From assembly GCF_029255145.1 (NCBI RefSeq), contig NZ_JAPUVQ010000111.1, positions 13,500 to 77,499 on the forward strand: 64,000 bases of DNA. The letters are read 5' to 3'. Position 1 is the stretch's first letter; every line of letters begins with the position of its first letter. Origin of the DNA: Accumulibacter sp003538495 (GTDB lineage: Bacteria > Pseudomonadota > Gammaproteobacteria > Burkholderiales > Rhodocyclaceae). The position numbers and the translations under genes are program-made. The notes under the pieces are model-generated. The model did no database searches. It was not told where the DNA came from and saw only the letters and a program-made list of their open reading frames with translations. Below are positions 8,735 through 16,948 of the stretch, piece after piece.

Positions 8735-9550
8735 TTATCCCCCCGTCCTTTCGGCGTTTTCGCCGCTGATCTCGGCGTAAGCCGAATGGTTGTGAATCGA
8801 CTCGAAGTTTTCGGACTTCACTGTCCAGGACGCGATGCGCTGGTCTTTCATCAGCCGTAGGGCGATATCGCGGACCAGGTCTTCGACGAACTTGGGGTTG
8901 TCGTAGGCGCGCTCGGTGACCCACTTCTCGTCAGGCCGCTTGAGCAGCCCGAAGACCTCGCACGAAGCCTCTTCCTCGGCCAGCCGAACCAGCTCCTCCG
9001 GGGTCATCCCGGAGCACAGCCGGGCGCTGATCGTGATGTGCGAGCGCTGGTTGTGCGCGCCGTAGGCGCTGATCTCCTTGGAGCACGGGCACAGGCTGGT
9101 TACCGGCGCGACCACCTCCAGCGTCAGCTCGGTCGGCCGTCCTTCGGGCTTTTCGGCGATCATCCGCACCTCGTAGTCGAGCAGACTTTCGACTGTCGAT
9201 ACCGGCGCCGCCTTGCTGATGAAATAGGGGAAGGCGAGTTCGATCTCGCCGCTCGTCGCCTCCAGCCGGAGCAGCATTTCGTCCAGCATGCGCAACAGTC
9301 GATTGACGTTCAGCGGTGCGCGCTTCTGCTCGACCAGCTCGACAAAGCGCGACATGTGCGTTCCCTTGACTTCCGGTGGCAAGCCCACGGACATCGACAG
9401 AGTGGCGACGGTGTTCTGGACCTTGCCGGCGGCGTCGAGCAGTGCCAGCGGGTAGCGCAGGCCCTTGACGCCAACCTTGTTAATCGCCAGTTGGCGCAGG
9501 TCGGCAGTGGCCTGGATGTCAGGAAGAAAGAAGTGTTCTGGTGCATTCAT
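8735..9550 (-). CDS. folE2: GTP cyclohydrolase IB (FolE2)
   Basis: The 271-residue product carries TSLCPCSKEIS (Cys154/Cys156), the metal-site and active-site segment of type IB GTP cyclohydrolase, plus NQRSHITISA and VKSENFESIHNHSAYA. It converts GTP to 7,8-dihydroneopterin triphosphate for folate and related pterins in the cytosol. The gene ends 2 nt before the FAD oxidoreductase gene, so it is co-transcribed with the lipid genes rather than with folate genes. In light-responsive regulons of pseudomonads a GTP cyclohydrolase gene accompanies photolyase and CFA genes, possibly to supply the folate antenna; no photolyase is visible here. Confidence 0.95.
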   Translation of the reverse strand: MNAPEHFFLPDIQATADLRQLAINKVGVKGLRYPLALLDAAGKVQNTVATLSMSVGLPPEVKGTHMSRFVELVEQKRAPLNVNRLLRMLDEMLLRLEATSGEIELAFPYFISKAAPVSTVESLLDYEVRMIAEKPEGRPTELTLEVVAPVTSLCPCSKEISAYGAHNQRSHITISARLCSGMTPEELVRLAEEEASCEVFGLLKRPDEKWVTERAYDNPKFVEDLVRDIALRLMKDQRIASWTVKSENFESIHNHSAYAEISGENAERTGG

Positions 9551-9601
9551 GGTGTGTCTCCAGGGAAGAGAGGCGACGGGTGGTCGGTGGCGGGATGGCG
9601 G

Positions 9602-10162
9602 TCACTGCTTGCCGAGAAACTGGTCAATCCTGGCGAGCAACATGGGGTCGTCCGGCTTGACGCGGCTGCCGAAGCTGAGCACCTGCCGGCCGCCGCGATC
9701 GATCAGGTACTTGTGGAAGTTCCATCGCGGCTGTTCACCGGCCGCCTTGGCGAGTTGCGCGTAGAAAGGGCTGGCATTGGCACCGACGACCGTGGCCTTG
9801 GCAAACATCGGGAACTGCACGCCGTAGGTCAGCCGGCAGAACTCGGCGATCTCCTGATTGTTGCCGGGTTCCTGATCGCCAAAGTCGTTCGAGGGGAAAC
9901 CCACCACGACCAGCCCCTTGTCCCTGAGACGTGCGTACAGCTTTTCGAGGCCGTCGTATTGCGCCGTAAGGCCGCAGTAGCTGGCGGTATTCACCACCAG
10001 CAAGACCTTGCCCCGCCACTGGCACAGCGACTGGGTCGTCTGACCCTGCAGCGTGGTGAAGCTGTGTTGCAGCAGCGGCGGGCACTGCTCCGCCGCTGCT
10101 GCCAGCGGCGGCGCAAAGGCGCTGATGGCCAGGGCAACGGCGGGGAAAAGCGACAGCGGCAT
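9602..10162 (-). CDS. Glutathione peroxidase-like thiol peroxidase, secreted
   Basis: The 186-residue product begins with a signal peptide (MPLSLFPAVALAISAFAPPLAAAA) and shows the GPx motifs: NTASYCGLTAQY with catalytic Cys63 (Cys, not selenocysteine), FPSNDFGDQEPG supplying the Gln, and WNFHKYLID supplying the Trp. It should reduce hydrogen or lipid peroxides in the periplasm; Cys-type bacterial members usually use thioredoxin-like donors. I chose the ATG at 10162 because it has GGAGAAC upstream and starts the signal peptide; the frame is open to 10258. It is the first gene of the ten-gene run, 51 nt upstream of folE2, and would protect against lipid peroxides formed under light stress. Confidence 0.92.
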   Translation of the reverse strand: MPLSLFPAVALAISAFAPPLAAAAEQCPPLLQHSFTTLQGQTTQSLCQWRGKVLLVVNTASYCGLTAQYDGLEKLYARLRDKGLVVVGFPSNDFGDQEPGNNQEIAEFCRLTYGVQFPMFAKATVVGANASPFYAQLAKAAGEQPRWNFHKYLIDRGGRQVLSFGSRVKPDDPMLLARIDQFLGKQ

Positions 10163-10235
10163 GGTGTTCTCCTGGAAAGTTGGGGGCCGACGAGTCGCCG
10201 GGGCAGCCAACGCGGCATCGACTGCAAGTGGCTTT

Positions 10236-10248
10236 TTGTCCATGACAA
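10236..10248. promoter_or_regulatory. Putative LitR/CarH-type operator 1 (TTGTCCATGACAA)
   Basis: Arms TTGTC and GACAA are perfect inverted repeats around CAT. The site lies about 75 bp upstream of the gpx start and about 190 bp inside the predicted transcript. It shares arms and spacing with the sites at 10415, 10488 and 14882. Confidence 0.55.
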
Positions 10249-10414
10249 CATCCGTCAATCCTGAGCTGGAGCGCGGCGCCGCAGCGATCGCTCCTGAATC
10301 GTGTCGAAAACCATTAAAGTCCGGTAGAGATAGGTGCCATGCAGCGCGACGGTGGCCCTCATCGCCCTTTCAGGCAAGGAATGGTGACTGGGTTACCTAC
10401 TGCCTCGCCATAAT

Positions 10415-10427
10415 TTGTCCTAGACAA
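10415..10427. promoter_or_regulatory. Putative LitR/CarH-type operator 2 (TTGTCCTAGACAA)
   Basis: This is a perfect five-base dyad around CTA, just downstream of the predicted -10 of the gpx-run promoter, at about +10 to +22, where a bound repressor would block transcription. Confidence 0.62.
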
Positions 10428-10443
10428 AATGTCGTTTGACGCA

Positions 10444-10472
10444 ACCTTAACGCCTGTCTTGGCGGCTGTCAA
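10444..10472 (-). promoter_or_regulatory. Predicted sigma-70 promoter of the gpx-folE2-cfa run
   Basis: On the minus strand a consensus -35 TTGACA (10472-10467) is followed after exactly 17 bases by TAAGGT (10449-10444). Dyads at 10488-10500 and 10415-10427 bracket it, with centres 73 bp (seven helical turns) apart, so a bound dimer pair could loop or occlude it. The 5' leader would be about 275 nt. Confidence 0.5.
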
Positions 10473-10487
10473 TGCCTTGTTGTTATT

Positions 10488-10500
10488 TTGTTCAGGACAA
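10488..10500. promoter_or_regulatory. Putative LitR/CarH-type operator 3 (TTGTTCAGGACAA)
   Basis: One mismatch in the left arm (TTGTT for TTGTC). It lies upstream of the predicted -35 element of the gpx-run promoter. Confidence 0.5.
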
Positions 10501-10795
10501 CTGGTACGCTGCGCGCCAGGTGGCAGTCGGCAGCGTCGGGAGATCCGGCTGTTGGCACCAATGCCGAAGGCGCTGAGCGAGGCGCGCGTAGTTACCCACC
10601 GCGAGGACGATAGGCGCACGCCAGAACGCTCACGGGCTGCGTCGGTCGGTCGTGGAGGAGGAAGGCGGGATGGCGACGCTGCCGTAGAACCCGCTCGGCG
10701 GCACCGGCAGCAGGTCGGCCGGACGGCCGGGGTAGCCGATGGGGCTGGACCAGACTGCAATCGGCCCGTCTGGCCGAGCACGCGCAATGAAACGG

Positions 10796-12105
10796 TCAGC
10801 CGGACAGGATAGGTGGTGCTTCGTCGGCCGACCGTTTGTCGCCGGCTCGGTTCAAGCGTCGGTCAAGACGCACCAGCCAGTCACGCATCGCGCGCTCTCC
10901 TGGCTCTTCCGTCGTGTGGAGCGTCGGGAAGCGACAGAAGGCATCGCGGATGATCTCCTTCAACTGCCAGATCGCTTCGCGCGCGAGCATTGCCAGCTCG
11001 GCAATGGCGGTTTGCTGGTCGCCAATATCAACGCTGACCGACGAAAGCTGATCAGGGTGAAGACCCACATCCGCCAGAGAACGCTCCAGCAACTCGACTC
11101 GACCGGCCACGAAGGCGCCAGCGGCGTAGTCCTCCAGCTCTGCGCGGGCCTGGCGCCATTCGCCGAATTCTTCGCGAAGACGTTTGAGGCGGTCCGCGTC
11201 CACCTGGCCGCGGTCCACATCGGCGTCGTCGACGACCTCTCGCTTCAACAACTCGAAGATGCCCTGCGACATCTCGCGGTCGAACTTGACGTGGTTCAGG
11301 CGCAGAATGACAGACAAGCGCTTCCCCGAGCCCCGGGCCTTCTTGTCAAGAACGGCAGCGACCACCTCGGCGAGCAGCATGATGCGTCCGATCATGCTCA
11401 TCTCACGACCCTTGACTCCCCGCGGATAACCAGTGCCGTCGTGTCGTTCGTGGTGTTCAAGAATCGCTCTGGCTACGGCGGGCGGGTATTCAGGATGCTG
11501 CTGGACGATCATCGCGCCAGTGAGCGGGTGCGCATGGAGCTGCCGCCGCTCGGCGGAAGTGAACCTGTGGTCAGCCTGCAGGACCTCGGGATCGATGTGC
11601 AGCACGCCGATGTCATGCAACAGGGCGCCGCCGCCAAAGCGCGCAACTCGGCCGCCGCCAGATTCCGGCGCATGCCCAGGTGAAGCGCGATGAGTGAAGC
11701 TTGCAGGCTGTGCCCGAAGACGGCGGCCCGGCAATCGCGGGCAACCGTCACCCTGAATGCAATCGGCTTCGGAAGAGCGATGCTGCCGTTGGCGTCCAGC
11801 AGTGTTCCACGGTCGCCGGGCTTGGCCGCCAGCCGGCCGTAGAAAGGTCGCTCCGCGAGGAGACGTTCAGCCTGATCGCGCAACTCGTCCCGGGTGACCG
11901 TTCTCTCTGCAGAGAGGCTATGATCGATCGGCACTTGTAGCTTGTGATTGAGCAACCGCTGGTAAAGCCTGCCGTCGACCCGCACGCCGCGCTCGACCAG
12001 CTCGATGCCTTTGCGGGAATAGACCGCGTCGTGGGCAGCCACGGTTTGCAAGTCCCCGAGCTGAATTGCCGCCTTGAGGTAAGGCTCATCGCCAATCTTG
12101 ACCAT
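10796..12105 (-). pseudogene. HD-GYP domain phosphodiesterase, interrupted by a one-base frameshift
   Basis: Two overlapping minus-strand frames together make one HD-GYP protein of about 436 codons. The first frame (from ATG 12105) gives the N-terminal domain and reaches GHSLQASLIALHLG. The second frame continues with ALLHDIGVLHID, HPLTGAMIVQ and the HD-GYP signature HHERHDGTGYPRG, then a helical tail ending at 10796. The frames switch between about 11635 and 11655 in a GCG/GGC-rich run; one base is missing relative to an intact reading. Intact members hydrolyse cyclic di-GMP. The motif residues are well kept on both sides, so the break is recent or a sequencing/assembly error. No strong ribosome-binding site is seen at 12105. 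Confidence 0.85.
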
Positions 12106-12454
12106 AACTTTTGTTATCGTTACAAGCGGTGCCGTCGATGCGGGCCGAGCATTCGCCTCGCCGCGTGAAACCCGGCTGCTTTCGTCGAATGACCGAATCG
12201 GGATGGATCATGATTCGCCGCAATTCTATCGAAACCGAAACGCGCACGGCGCGGCAAGTCACGTCGTCAGGTCCAGGCGCCAGCGAACGACGAGCGCCTG
12301 GAAACCTGTCGCGCAGTACCCCGTTCGAGAGGAATTGGGCGGTCAACCATGGTTTTCCGGTCTTGGCGCAGGAACTCCTGGTGAAAGCAGGAAGTCTGTC
12401 GCATGCTGTTAATTTGCCAATGGGTCGATTTGGCCCCCTACTGAAGGATTGAAG
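12106..12454. other. Divergent intergenic region, no gene recognised
   Basis: This gap separates the HD-GYP pseudogene from the binding-protein gene. It contains an AT-richer patch at its left end (near 12105-12127) and AAGGA at 12444-12448 as ribosome-binding site for the gene on the right. No repeat, RNA or clear promoter was recognised. Confidence 0.5.
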
Positions 12455-13312
12455 ATGATATTCCGTACTCTCGTCGCTGTCAGCGTTGCTGGATCGTGGC
12501 TCTTTGCGCTACCCGCAGCGGCCAACGAATCGACCTTGGCCAAGATCAAGCAGACGTCCACGATCAAGCTTGGCTACCGCGAGAACTCGCCGCCGTTTTC
12601 GTTCGTTGCCGATGACAAGAAGGCGCACGGTTACAGCATTGATCTCTGCACGCTGGTGGCCAATGACATCGCCAGGCAATTGGGGATCGCGAAACTGGAC
12701 GTGCAGTGGGTTCCGGTGAGCGCACAGAGCCGCTTCGAGGCTCTGAAAAGCGGTGCGATCGACATCGAGTGCGGCAACACCACCCAGACGATATCGCGCC
12801 GCGCCGACTTCGATTTCAGCCTGATGACCTTTGTCGATGGCGCCAGTTTGCTGTACCGCAGCGGCGAGAATCCGAAATCACTGGACGATATCAAGGGGCA
12901 GCGCATCGCAGTGGTGAGCGGAACGACAACTGAAAAGGCGATGGACAAGCTGGTGGCGGGCGAAAAGCTGGGAATTCAGCTGATCAAGGTCAAGGACCAT
13001 AACGAAGCCCTGGCGGCGCTGCAGAACAAGACAGCAACGGCGTATGCCGCCGATCGCACGGTATTGATCACCACCGCCCTGCTTGGCGGGGAAGGCAAGG
13101 CCTATACGGTCGCGGAAAATCAGTTCACCTACGAACCCTATGGGCTGATGATGCGTCGCGACGCCGAGTTGCGACTAGCCGTCGATCGCACGCTGGCACA
13201 GCTATATCGCAGCGGCGAGATCGGCCCGGTCCTCCAGAACTGGTTCGGGCCGCTCGGCAAGCCCGGTGAAGTACTGACGGTGATGATTTTGCTGAACGGC
13301 CTGCCGGAGTGA
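12455..13312 (+). CDS. Periplasmic amino-acid-type solute-binding protein (SBP family 3)
   Basis: The 285-residue product has a signal peptide (ending near ALPAAANE) and the GltI/HisJ-type fold: IKLGYRENSPPFSFV near the mature N-terminus, GYSIDLCTLVA, DIECGNTTQTISRRADFDFS and IAVVSGTTTEKAM. These are marks of the glutamate/aspartate-binding subgroup. The ATG at 12455 sits six bases after AAGGA; a TTG six bases upstream is less likely. No ABC permease or ATPase gene adjoins it, so it is an orphan binding protein or delivers to a transporter elsewhere. The ligand is inferred from family resemblance only. Confidence 0.88.
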   Translation: MIFRTLVAVSVAGSWLFALPAAANESTLAKIKQTSTIKLGYRENSPPFSFVADDKKAHGYSIDLCTLVANDIARQLGIAKLDVQWVPVSAQSRFEALKSGAIDIECGNTTQTISRRADFDFSLMTFVDGASLLYRSGENPKSLDDIKGQRIAVVSGTTTEKAMDKLVAGEKLGIQLIKVKDHNEALAALQNKTATAYAADRTVLITTALLGGEGKAYTVAENQFTYEPYGLMMRRDAELRLAVDRTLAQLYRSGEIGPVLQNWFGPLGKPGEVLTVMILLNGLPE

Positions 13313-13506
13313 ACTGAAGCGGGCGCCAGCGAGCGCTCGCGCCGGCTCGGGGGTCCGGAGACGGATCTCCACCCAGCAATCCCGGCCTGACCGATGCCCG
13401 CGCAGGCAAGACCCGGCAACGGCAAGAGCCACAACCCGCTTCGGCCTTTCGGAAGGTAACCCGCCGGCTGGCGTCTTCCGGGCAGCCGCGCCATCAGGAG
13501 CACTCC

Positions 13507-14772
13507 ATGTCGGCACCAGGCAGCGTCCTCTTCAAGCCCATCGGCATCGGACGACTGGGCCTGCCCGGGCGGCTTTTCAAGACCGCCACTGCGGAAACGC
13601 TAGGCACAGCAGACGGCCTTGCCACCGATGCGGTGGTCGACTTCTACGTGCCGATCGCCCGCGGCGGCACGCCGCTGATCATCACCGGCAACATCTACGT
13701 CAGCCGCGACGGCAAATCGGCACCGCTGCAACTGGGCGTCGACGACGACGACAAGATCGCCGGTCTGGCCAAAGTGGTCGATGCCGTGCACGCGCAGGGG
13801 GCGAAGTTCTTTGCCCAGCTCAATCATTGCGGGCGCCAGGTGATCCCGCGTTTTGCGCAGTCGCCCGAGGCGTTTTCCGCCTCCGACGTGAAGGACCTGC
13901 TGACCGGTACCAGACCGCTGCCGCTGACGCCGGCACAGATCCAGCGCCTGGTCGGGCAGTTCGCCGATGCCGCCGAGCGCTGCCAGCGCGCCGGCTTCGA
14001 CGGAGTACAACTGCATTCGGCCAACGGTTACCTGCTGAGCCAGTTCCTGACGCCCTACACCAATCGGCGCAGCGACCAATACGGCGGCTCGTTGGAGAAC
14101 CGCACGCGCTTCATCCGCGAGATCATTCAGGCCATCCGCACCCGCCTCGGCCCGGGTTTTCCGGTGATCGTCAAGATGAACGGCTCCGACTGGCTGCCGC
14201 TGCGCGACGGCCTGAAGACCGGCGAACTGGTCGAGGCGGCCGTGATGCTGCAGCACGCTGGCATCGACGCGGTCGAAATCTCCGTCGGACACTACGAGTC
14301 GGGGTTTCCGATGGTCCGCGGCACCTTCGATCTTTGCCTGCGCAACATGCTGGAGGGCAGCATGCGCTACCTGCCACCACTGCGCCGCAATCTGCTGCGG
14401 GTTTTCCGGCCGCTGGTGACGCTGGCCAGCAACCTGCTCTGGAAGGGACGCCAGGGCTATAATCTCGACTACACGCCGCAGTTCAAGCAGCGGCTGGCCA
14501 TTCCCGTGATCTGCGTCGGCGGCTTTCGCACCCGCGAAGCGATGGAGGCCGCGATCAGTGCCGGCAAGTGCGACGCCGTCTCGGCCGGCCGAGCCTTCAT
14601 TGCCGACCCCTACTTCTACCGCCACATTCGCGACCAGCAGCCCGGACCACGCTGCGTCGATTGCAACGCCTGTGTCGGCCATCTCGGCGCCCGGCCCGCC
14701 GAGTGCTACCACCCGCTAGTCAAAGCCGAAAAGGATGCGATGCTCGCTCGCGAGACGCATTCGGGCACCTAG
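13507..14772 (+). CDS. Old yellow enzyme-family NADH:flavin oxidoreductase
   Basis: The 421-residue product is an FMN-binding TIM barrel with HSANGYLLSQFLTPYTNRR (the HxxN substrate-site motif) followed by DQYGGSLENRTRF, KMNGSDW, and a C-terminal phosphate-binding VGGFRTRE...SAGRAFIADP. It ends with CVDCNACVG and a further Cys (ECYHPL), which resembles the cysteine cluster that binds an iron-sulfur centre in two-domain 2,4-dienoyl-CoA-reductase-type enzymes; here the second FAD/NAD domain is absent. Substrate is unknown, probably an activated alkene. It stands between an orphan binding protein and the MerR/B12 regulator. Confidence 0.92.
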   Translation: MSAPGSVLFKPIGIGRLGLPGRLFKTATAETLGTADGLATDAVVDFYVPIARGGTPLIITGNIYVSRDGKSAPLQLGVDDDDKIAGLAKVVDAVHAQGAKFFAQLNHCGRQVIPRFAQSPEAFSASDVKDLLTGTRPLPLTPAQIQRLVGQFADAAERCQRAGFDGVQLHSANGYLLSQFLTPYTNRRSDQYGGSLENRTRFIREIIQAIRTRLGPGFPVIVKMNGSDWLPLRDGLKTGELVEAAVMLQHAGIDAVEISVGHYESGFPMVRGTFDLCLRNMLEGSMRYLPPLRRNLLRVFRPLVTLASNLLWKGRQGYNLDYTPQFKQRLAIPVICVGGFRTREAMEAAISAGKCDAVSAGRAFIADPYFYRHIRDQQPGPRCVDCNACVGHLGARPAECYHPLVKAEKDAMLARETHSGT

Positions 14773-14881
14773 AATGAGAACGGGAACCAGCGCCTGGCGC
14801 AACGCGCGCGCTTGCCAGCCGGACTGTCGACGGGGTTGCCAGACGAGGAGCGTGGTCCGCGAAGAAGCCATGAACTACATG

Positions 14882-14894
14882 TTGTCCTGGACAA
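14882..14894. promoter_or_regulatory. Putative autoregulatory LitR/CarH-type operator (TTGTCCTGGACAA)
   Basis: This is a perfect 13-bp palindrome (six-base arms around T14888), the best copy of the motif in the window. It overlaps the predicted -35 element of the MerR/B12 regulator gene. Confidence 0.65.
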
Positions 14895-14916
14895 GATTGT
14901 GTCACTTTGCTAAATT
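14888..14916 (+). promoter_or_regulatory. Predicted promoter of the MerR/B12 regulator gene
   Basis: TGGACA (14888-14893), a 17-base spacer and TAAATT (14911-14916) form a reasonable sigma-70 promoter. The dyad at 14882-14894 covers the -35 element, so the regulator could repress itself. Confidence 0.45.
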
Positions 14917-14956
14917 TCGGTAGTCAGCGCGCTGACAGGCCAATCTATCGACACTT

Positions 14957-14969
14957 TTGCCCAGGACAG
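14957..14969. promoter_or_regulatory. Degenerate copy of the 13-bp operator (TTGCCCAGGACAG)
   Basis: This copy keeps TTG-C-CAG-GACA of the motif with two changes and ends two bases before the regulator start codon. Its AGGA may also serve as the ribosome-binding site, so the resemblance could be partly chance. Confidence 0.35.
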
Positions 14970-14970
14970 C

Positions 14971-15888
14971 ATGCCAAGCCAACCAGAAATGAACATCAGT
15001 GCTGTCGAGCGCGATACCGGTCTGGGCAAGGACACCTTGCGCGTCTGGGAGCGTCGTTACGGCTTCCCGCGACCGGATCGCGACGACCATGGCGAACGCG
15101 TCTACCCCGCCGAACAGGTCGAGCGGCTACGCCTGATGAAGCGCTTGATCGATCAGGGTCACCGCCCCGGTCGGCTGTTTGCCGCCAGCGAGCAGGAGTT
15201 TGCCGAGTTGTGCAGGGCATGCGTATCGCCCAGACGCAGCGACCTCGGGCAGCGCGAGGCACTGGTTCGTCAGACGATCGAGCTGGTCAAGGCGAACGAA
15301 GTCCGCGCTCTGCGCGCCTTGCTCAACCAGGCGATGATGCGGCTCGGCCTGCAACGCTTCGTGATCGAAGTGGTCGCGCCGCTCAATGACGCCGTCGGCG
15401 AAGCGTGGATGAGCGGCGAGTTGCAAGTCTTCGAGGAACATCTCTACACCGAACAGGTCAAGTCGCTGCTGCGCCAGGCTATCGGCAGCCTGCCGACAGC
15501 CGTCGCAGATCCCCGCATCGTGTTGACGACGCCGCCGGATGAACAACATGTGCTGGGTCTGTTGATGGTCGAGGCCCTGCTCGTACTCGATGGCGCCAGC
15601 TGCATTTCACTGGGCACCCAGACGCCGCTGGCAGACATCCGGATGGCCGCCCAGGCGCACGACGCGGACCTCGTTGCGATTTCCCTTTCGGCCGCCTTCC
15701 CGGGACGCCAGGTCGGCACGCTGGTCAGCCAGTTGCGGCAGATGCTGCCGGCAAGGGTCGAACTGTGGGTTGGCGGCAGCGGCGCGCAACGCGCGGCGCC
15801 CGCCGCCGGCGTCGTACTGGTGCCGACTCTGCCGGCGGCGCTCGAAGCCCTCGAAGCCTGGCGAAGTCGTCATTCCGGCAGCGCCTGA
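14971..15888 (+). CDS. MerR-family transcriptional regulator with B12-binding domain (LitR/CarH-like)
   Basis: The 305-residue product has an N-terminal MerR winged helix (ISAVERDTGLGKDTLRVWERRYGF, residues 9-32), a four-helix cap domain and a C-terminal Rossmann-type cobalamin domain. Photoreceptor hallmarks are visible: W146-x9-E156-H157 in the cap and E191-x-H193-x-x-G196, the lower axial ligand motif. The residue after the Trp is Met147, where Thermus CarH has the upper-ligand His132. The family represses light-inducible genes in the dark while adenosylcobalamin-bound and releases DNA when light cleaves the cofactor. Matching 13-bp dyads precede this gene and the gpx-folE2-cfa run. Family assignment is firm; light sensing is inferred. 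Confidence 0.9.
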   Translation: MPSQPEMNISAVERDTGLGKDTLRVWERRYGFPRPDRDDHGERVYPAEQVERLRLMKRLIDQGHRPGRLFAASEQEFAELCRACVSPRRSDLGQREALVRQTIELVKANEVRALRALLNQAMMRLGLQRFVIEVVAPLNDAVGEAWMSGELQVFEEHLYTEQVKSLLRQAIGSLPTAVADPRIVLTTPPDEQHVLGLLMVEALLVLDGASCISLGTQTPLADIRMAAQAHDADLVAISLSAAFPGRQVGTLVSQLRQMLPARVELWVGGSGAQRAAPAAGVVLVPTLPAALEALEAWRSRHSGSA

Positions 15889-15989
15889 GGGGCCAGTGAC
15901 CGTCGCTGCGCGTCGGGGCAGATTCGGCCAGCGGCGGCCGGAATAGGCCAAACACGCTGCGCTCACGGCTAACGGTCAGGCAGGTCGAC

Positions 15990-16748
15990 CTACTCTGCCG
16001 CCTTCTGCTCGATCCGCTTGCTGTGGCGGCTCAGGCTGCCACTCAGTTGACCGACGATTTCCGAGGCGGCGTTGATGATCTGGCTTGACCCGAAGCCGGC
16101 ACGGGTCATTTCCTTGTAGAACGATTTCGCCAGGATCCGGGCCACCTGGTCCGGGTTCTTGACGGCGCCCGCCAGCGCGCTGGCAATATCGCGTTCGGCG
16201 AACTGCATCAGCGCCAGCTGGGCGAAGCGCGACTTGAGCACGTTCTGCAGTTGCACCACCTGAATCGCCTTGCCGACAAACAGCGCGACCACCTCGAGCA
16301 GGTTCAGGTCATGCCGGTTGAAGCGGCGTCCATCCAGATGCCCGCTGATATTGATCACCCCGATGGTCCGGCCATCGACGCCGATCGGAGCGCAAAGCAG
16401 GCTTTTTGCCGGATCGTCGGCACGCCGCGCCGACAGCGCGAATTCAGACCGATCGATGTCCTCGATCAGCAATGCCTCGCCGGTGGCAACCACCCGTCCG
16501 GCTATGCCTTCGCCGGGATGGGCGGACTCCCTGTAGGCGGCTGCCGGCAGCGGTCCGCAGTTGCCACAGACGCGCATGCACACGCTTCCCATGTCGTCAT
16601 CGGCGAGCAGCATCAGCGAGCAGCTTTCGGCGTTGAGCACCTTTGCCGAAATCGCCGCCAGCTGACGCATGTTGTCGTCGAAGCTGCCTTCTTCCAGACA
16701 GGTGGAGAGATCCTGCAGTTTGATCAGTGAATTTTCGTGGTCACCCAT
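15990..16748 (-). CDS. GAF domain protein
   Basis: The 252-residue protein has a GAF domain at about residues 25-170: MRQLAAISAKVLNAESCSLMLL, HPGEGIAGRVVATGEALLIEDI and SLLCAPIGVDGRTIGVINI follow the family pattern. The C-terminal 80 residues are helical and have no catalytic domain. A CxRVCGNCG segment around residue 60 is unusual and might bind metal or act as a redox switch, which is speculative. Upstream, a TATAAT-like -10 lies at 16778-16783 next to an inverted repeat GGCGT/ACGCC. It probably binds a small ligand or partner protein; the pathway is unknown. Confidence 0.85.
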   Translation of the reverse strand: MGDHENSLIKLQDLSTCLEEGSFDDNMRQLAAISAKVLNAESCSLMLLADDDMGSVCMRVCGNCGPLPAAAYRESAHPGEGIAGRVVATGEALLIEDIDRSEFALSARRADDPAKSLLCAPIGVDGRTIGVINISGHLDGRRFNRHDLNLLEVVALFVGKAIQVVQLQNVLKSRFAQLALMQFAERDIASALAGAVKNPDQVARILAKSFYKEMTRAGFGSSQIINAASEIVGQLSGSLSRHSKRIEQKAAE

Positions 16749-16948
16749 AACCGTCCCGAGAGAAGCCCGGAAATTCGATTATAGGCGTGAAAACAACGCC
16801 TGTTTCATGGTCTTCCGTTCGCCGGAACGGATTCAAGGGCTCACGGCCCGCCTCGTCAGCGAATGTGTTGATGGATCGCTGCCCCGAAGCCGATGAGCAG
16901 GCCCTCCCGGTTCCGGGAAGCTGCGCTAGCGCGCAGGCAGTCGTCTGA

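Larger units (their letters stand above)
10163..10795. other. Long regulatory gap upstream of the gpx run
   Basis: No convincing gene is seen here; open frames on both strands have no protein-like composition. It holds three 13-bp TTGTC-N3-GACAA dyads and a sigma-70-like promoter on the minus strand. From about 10501 to 10795, toward the end of the HD-GYP pseudogene, nothing else was recognised. Confidence 0.6.

Noticed and set aside
10359..10812. Opposed open frames in the gap upstream of gpx
   Set aside because: No recognisable protein features; the stretch is better explained by the promoter and operators.
13313..13506. GC-rich leader before the old yellow enzyme gene, considered as a riboswitch
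   Set aside because: No conserved cobalamin, glycine or other aptamer core could be matched; only generic GC hairpins are present.
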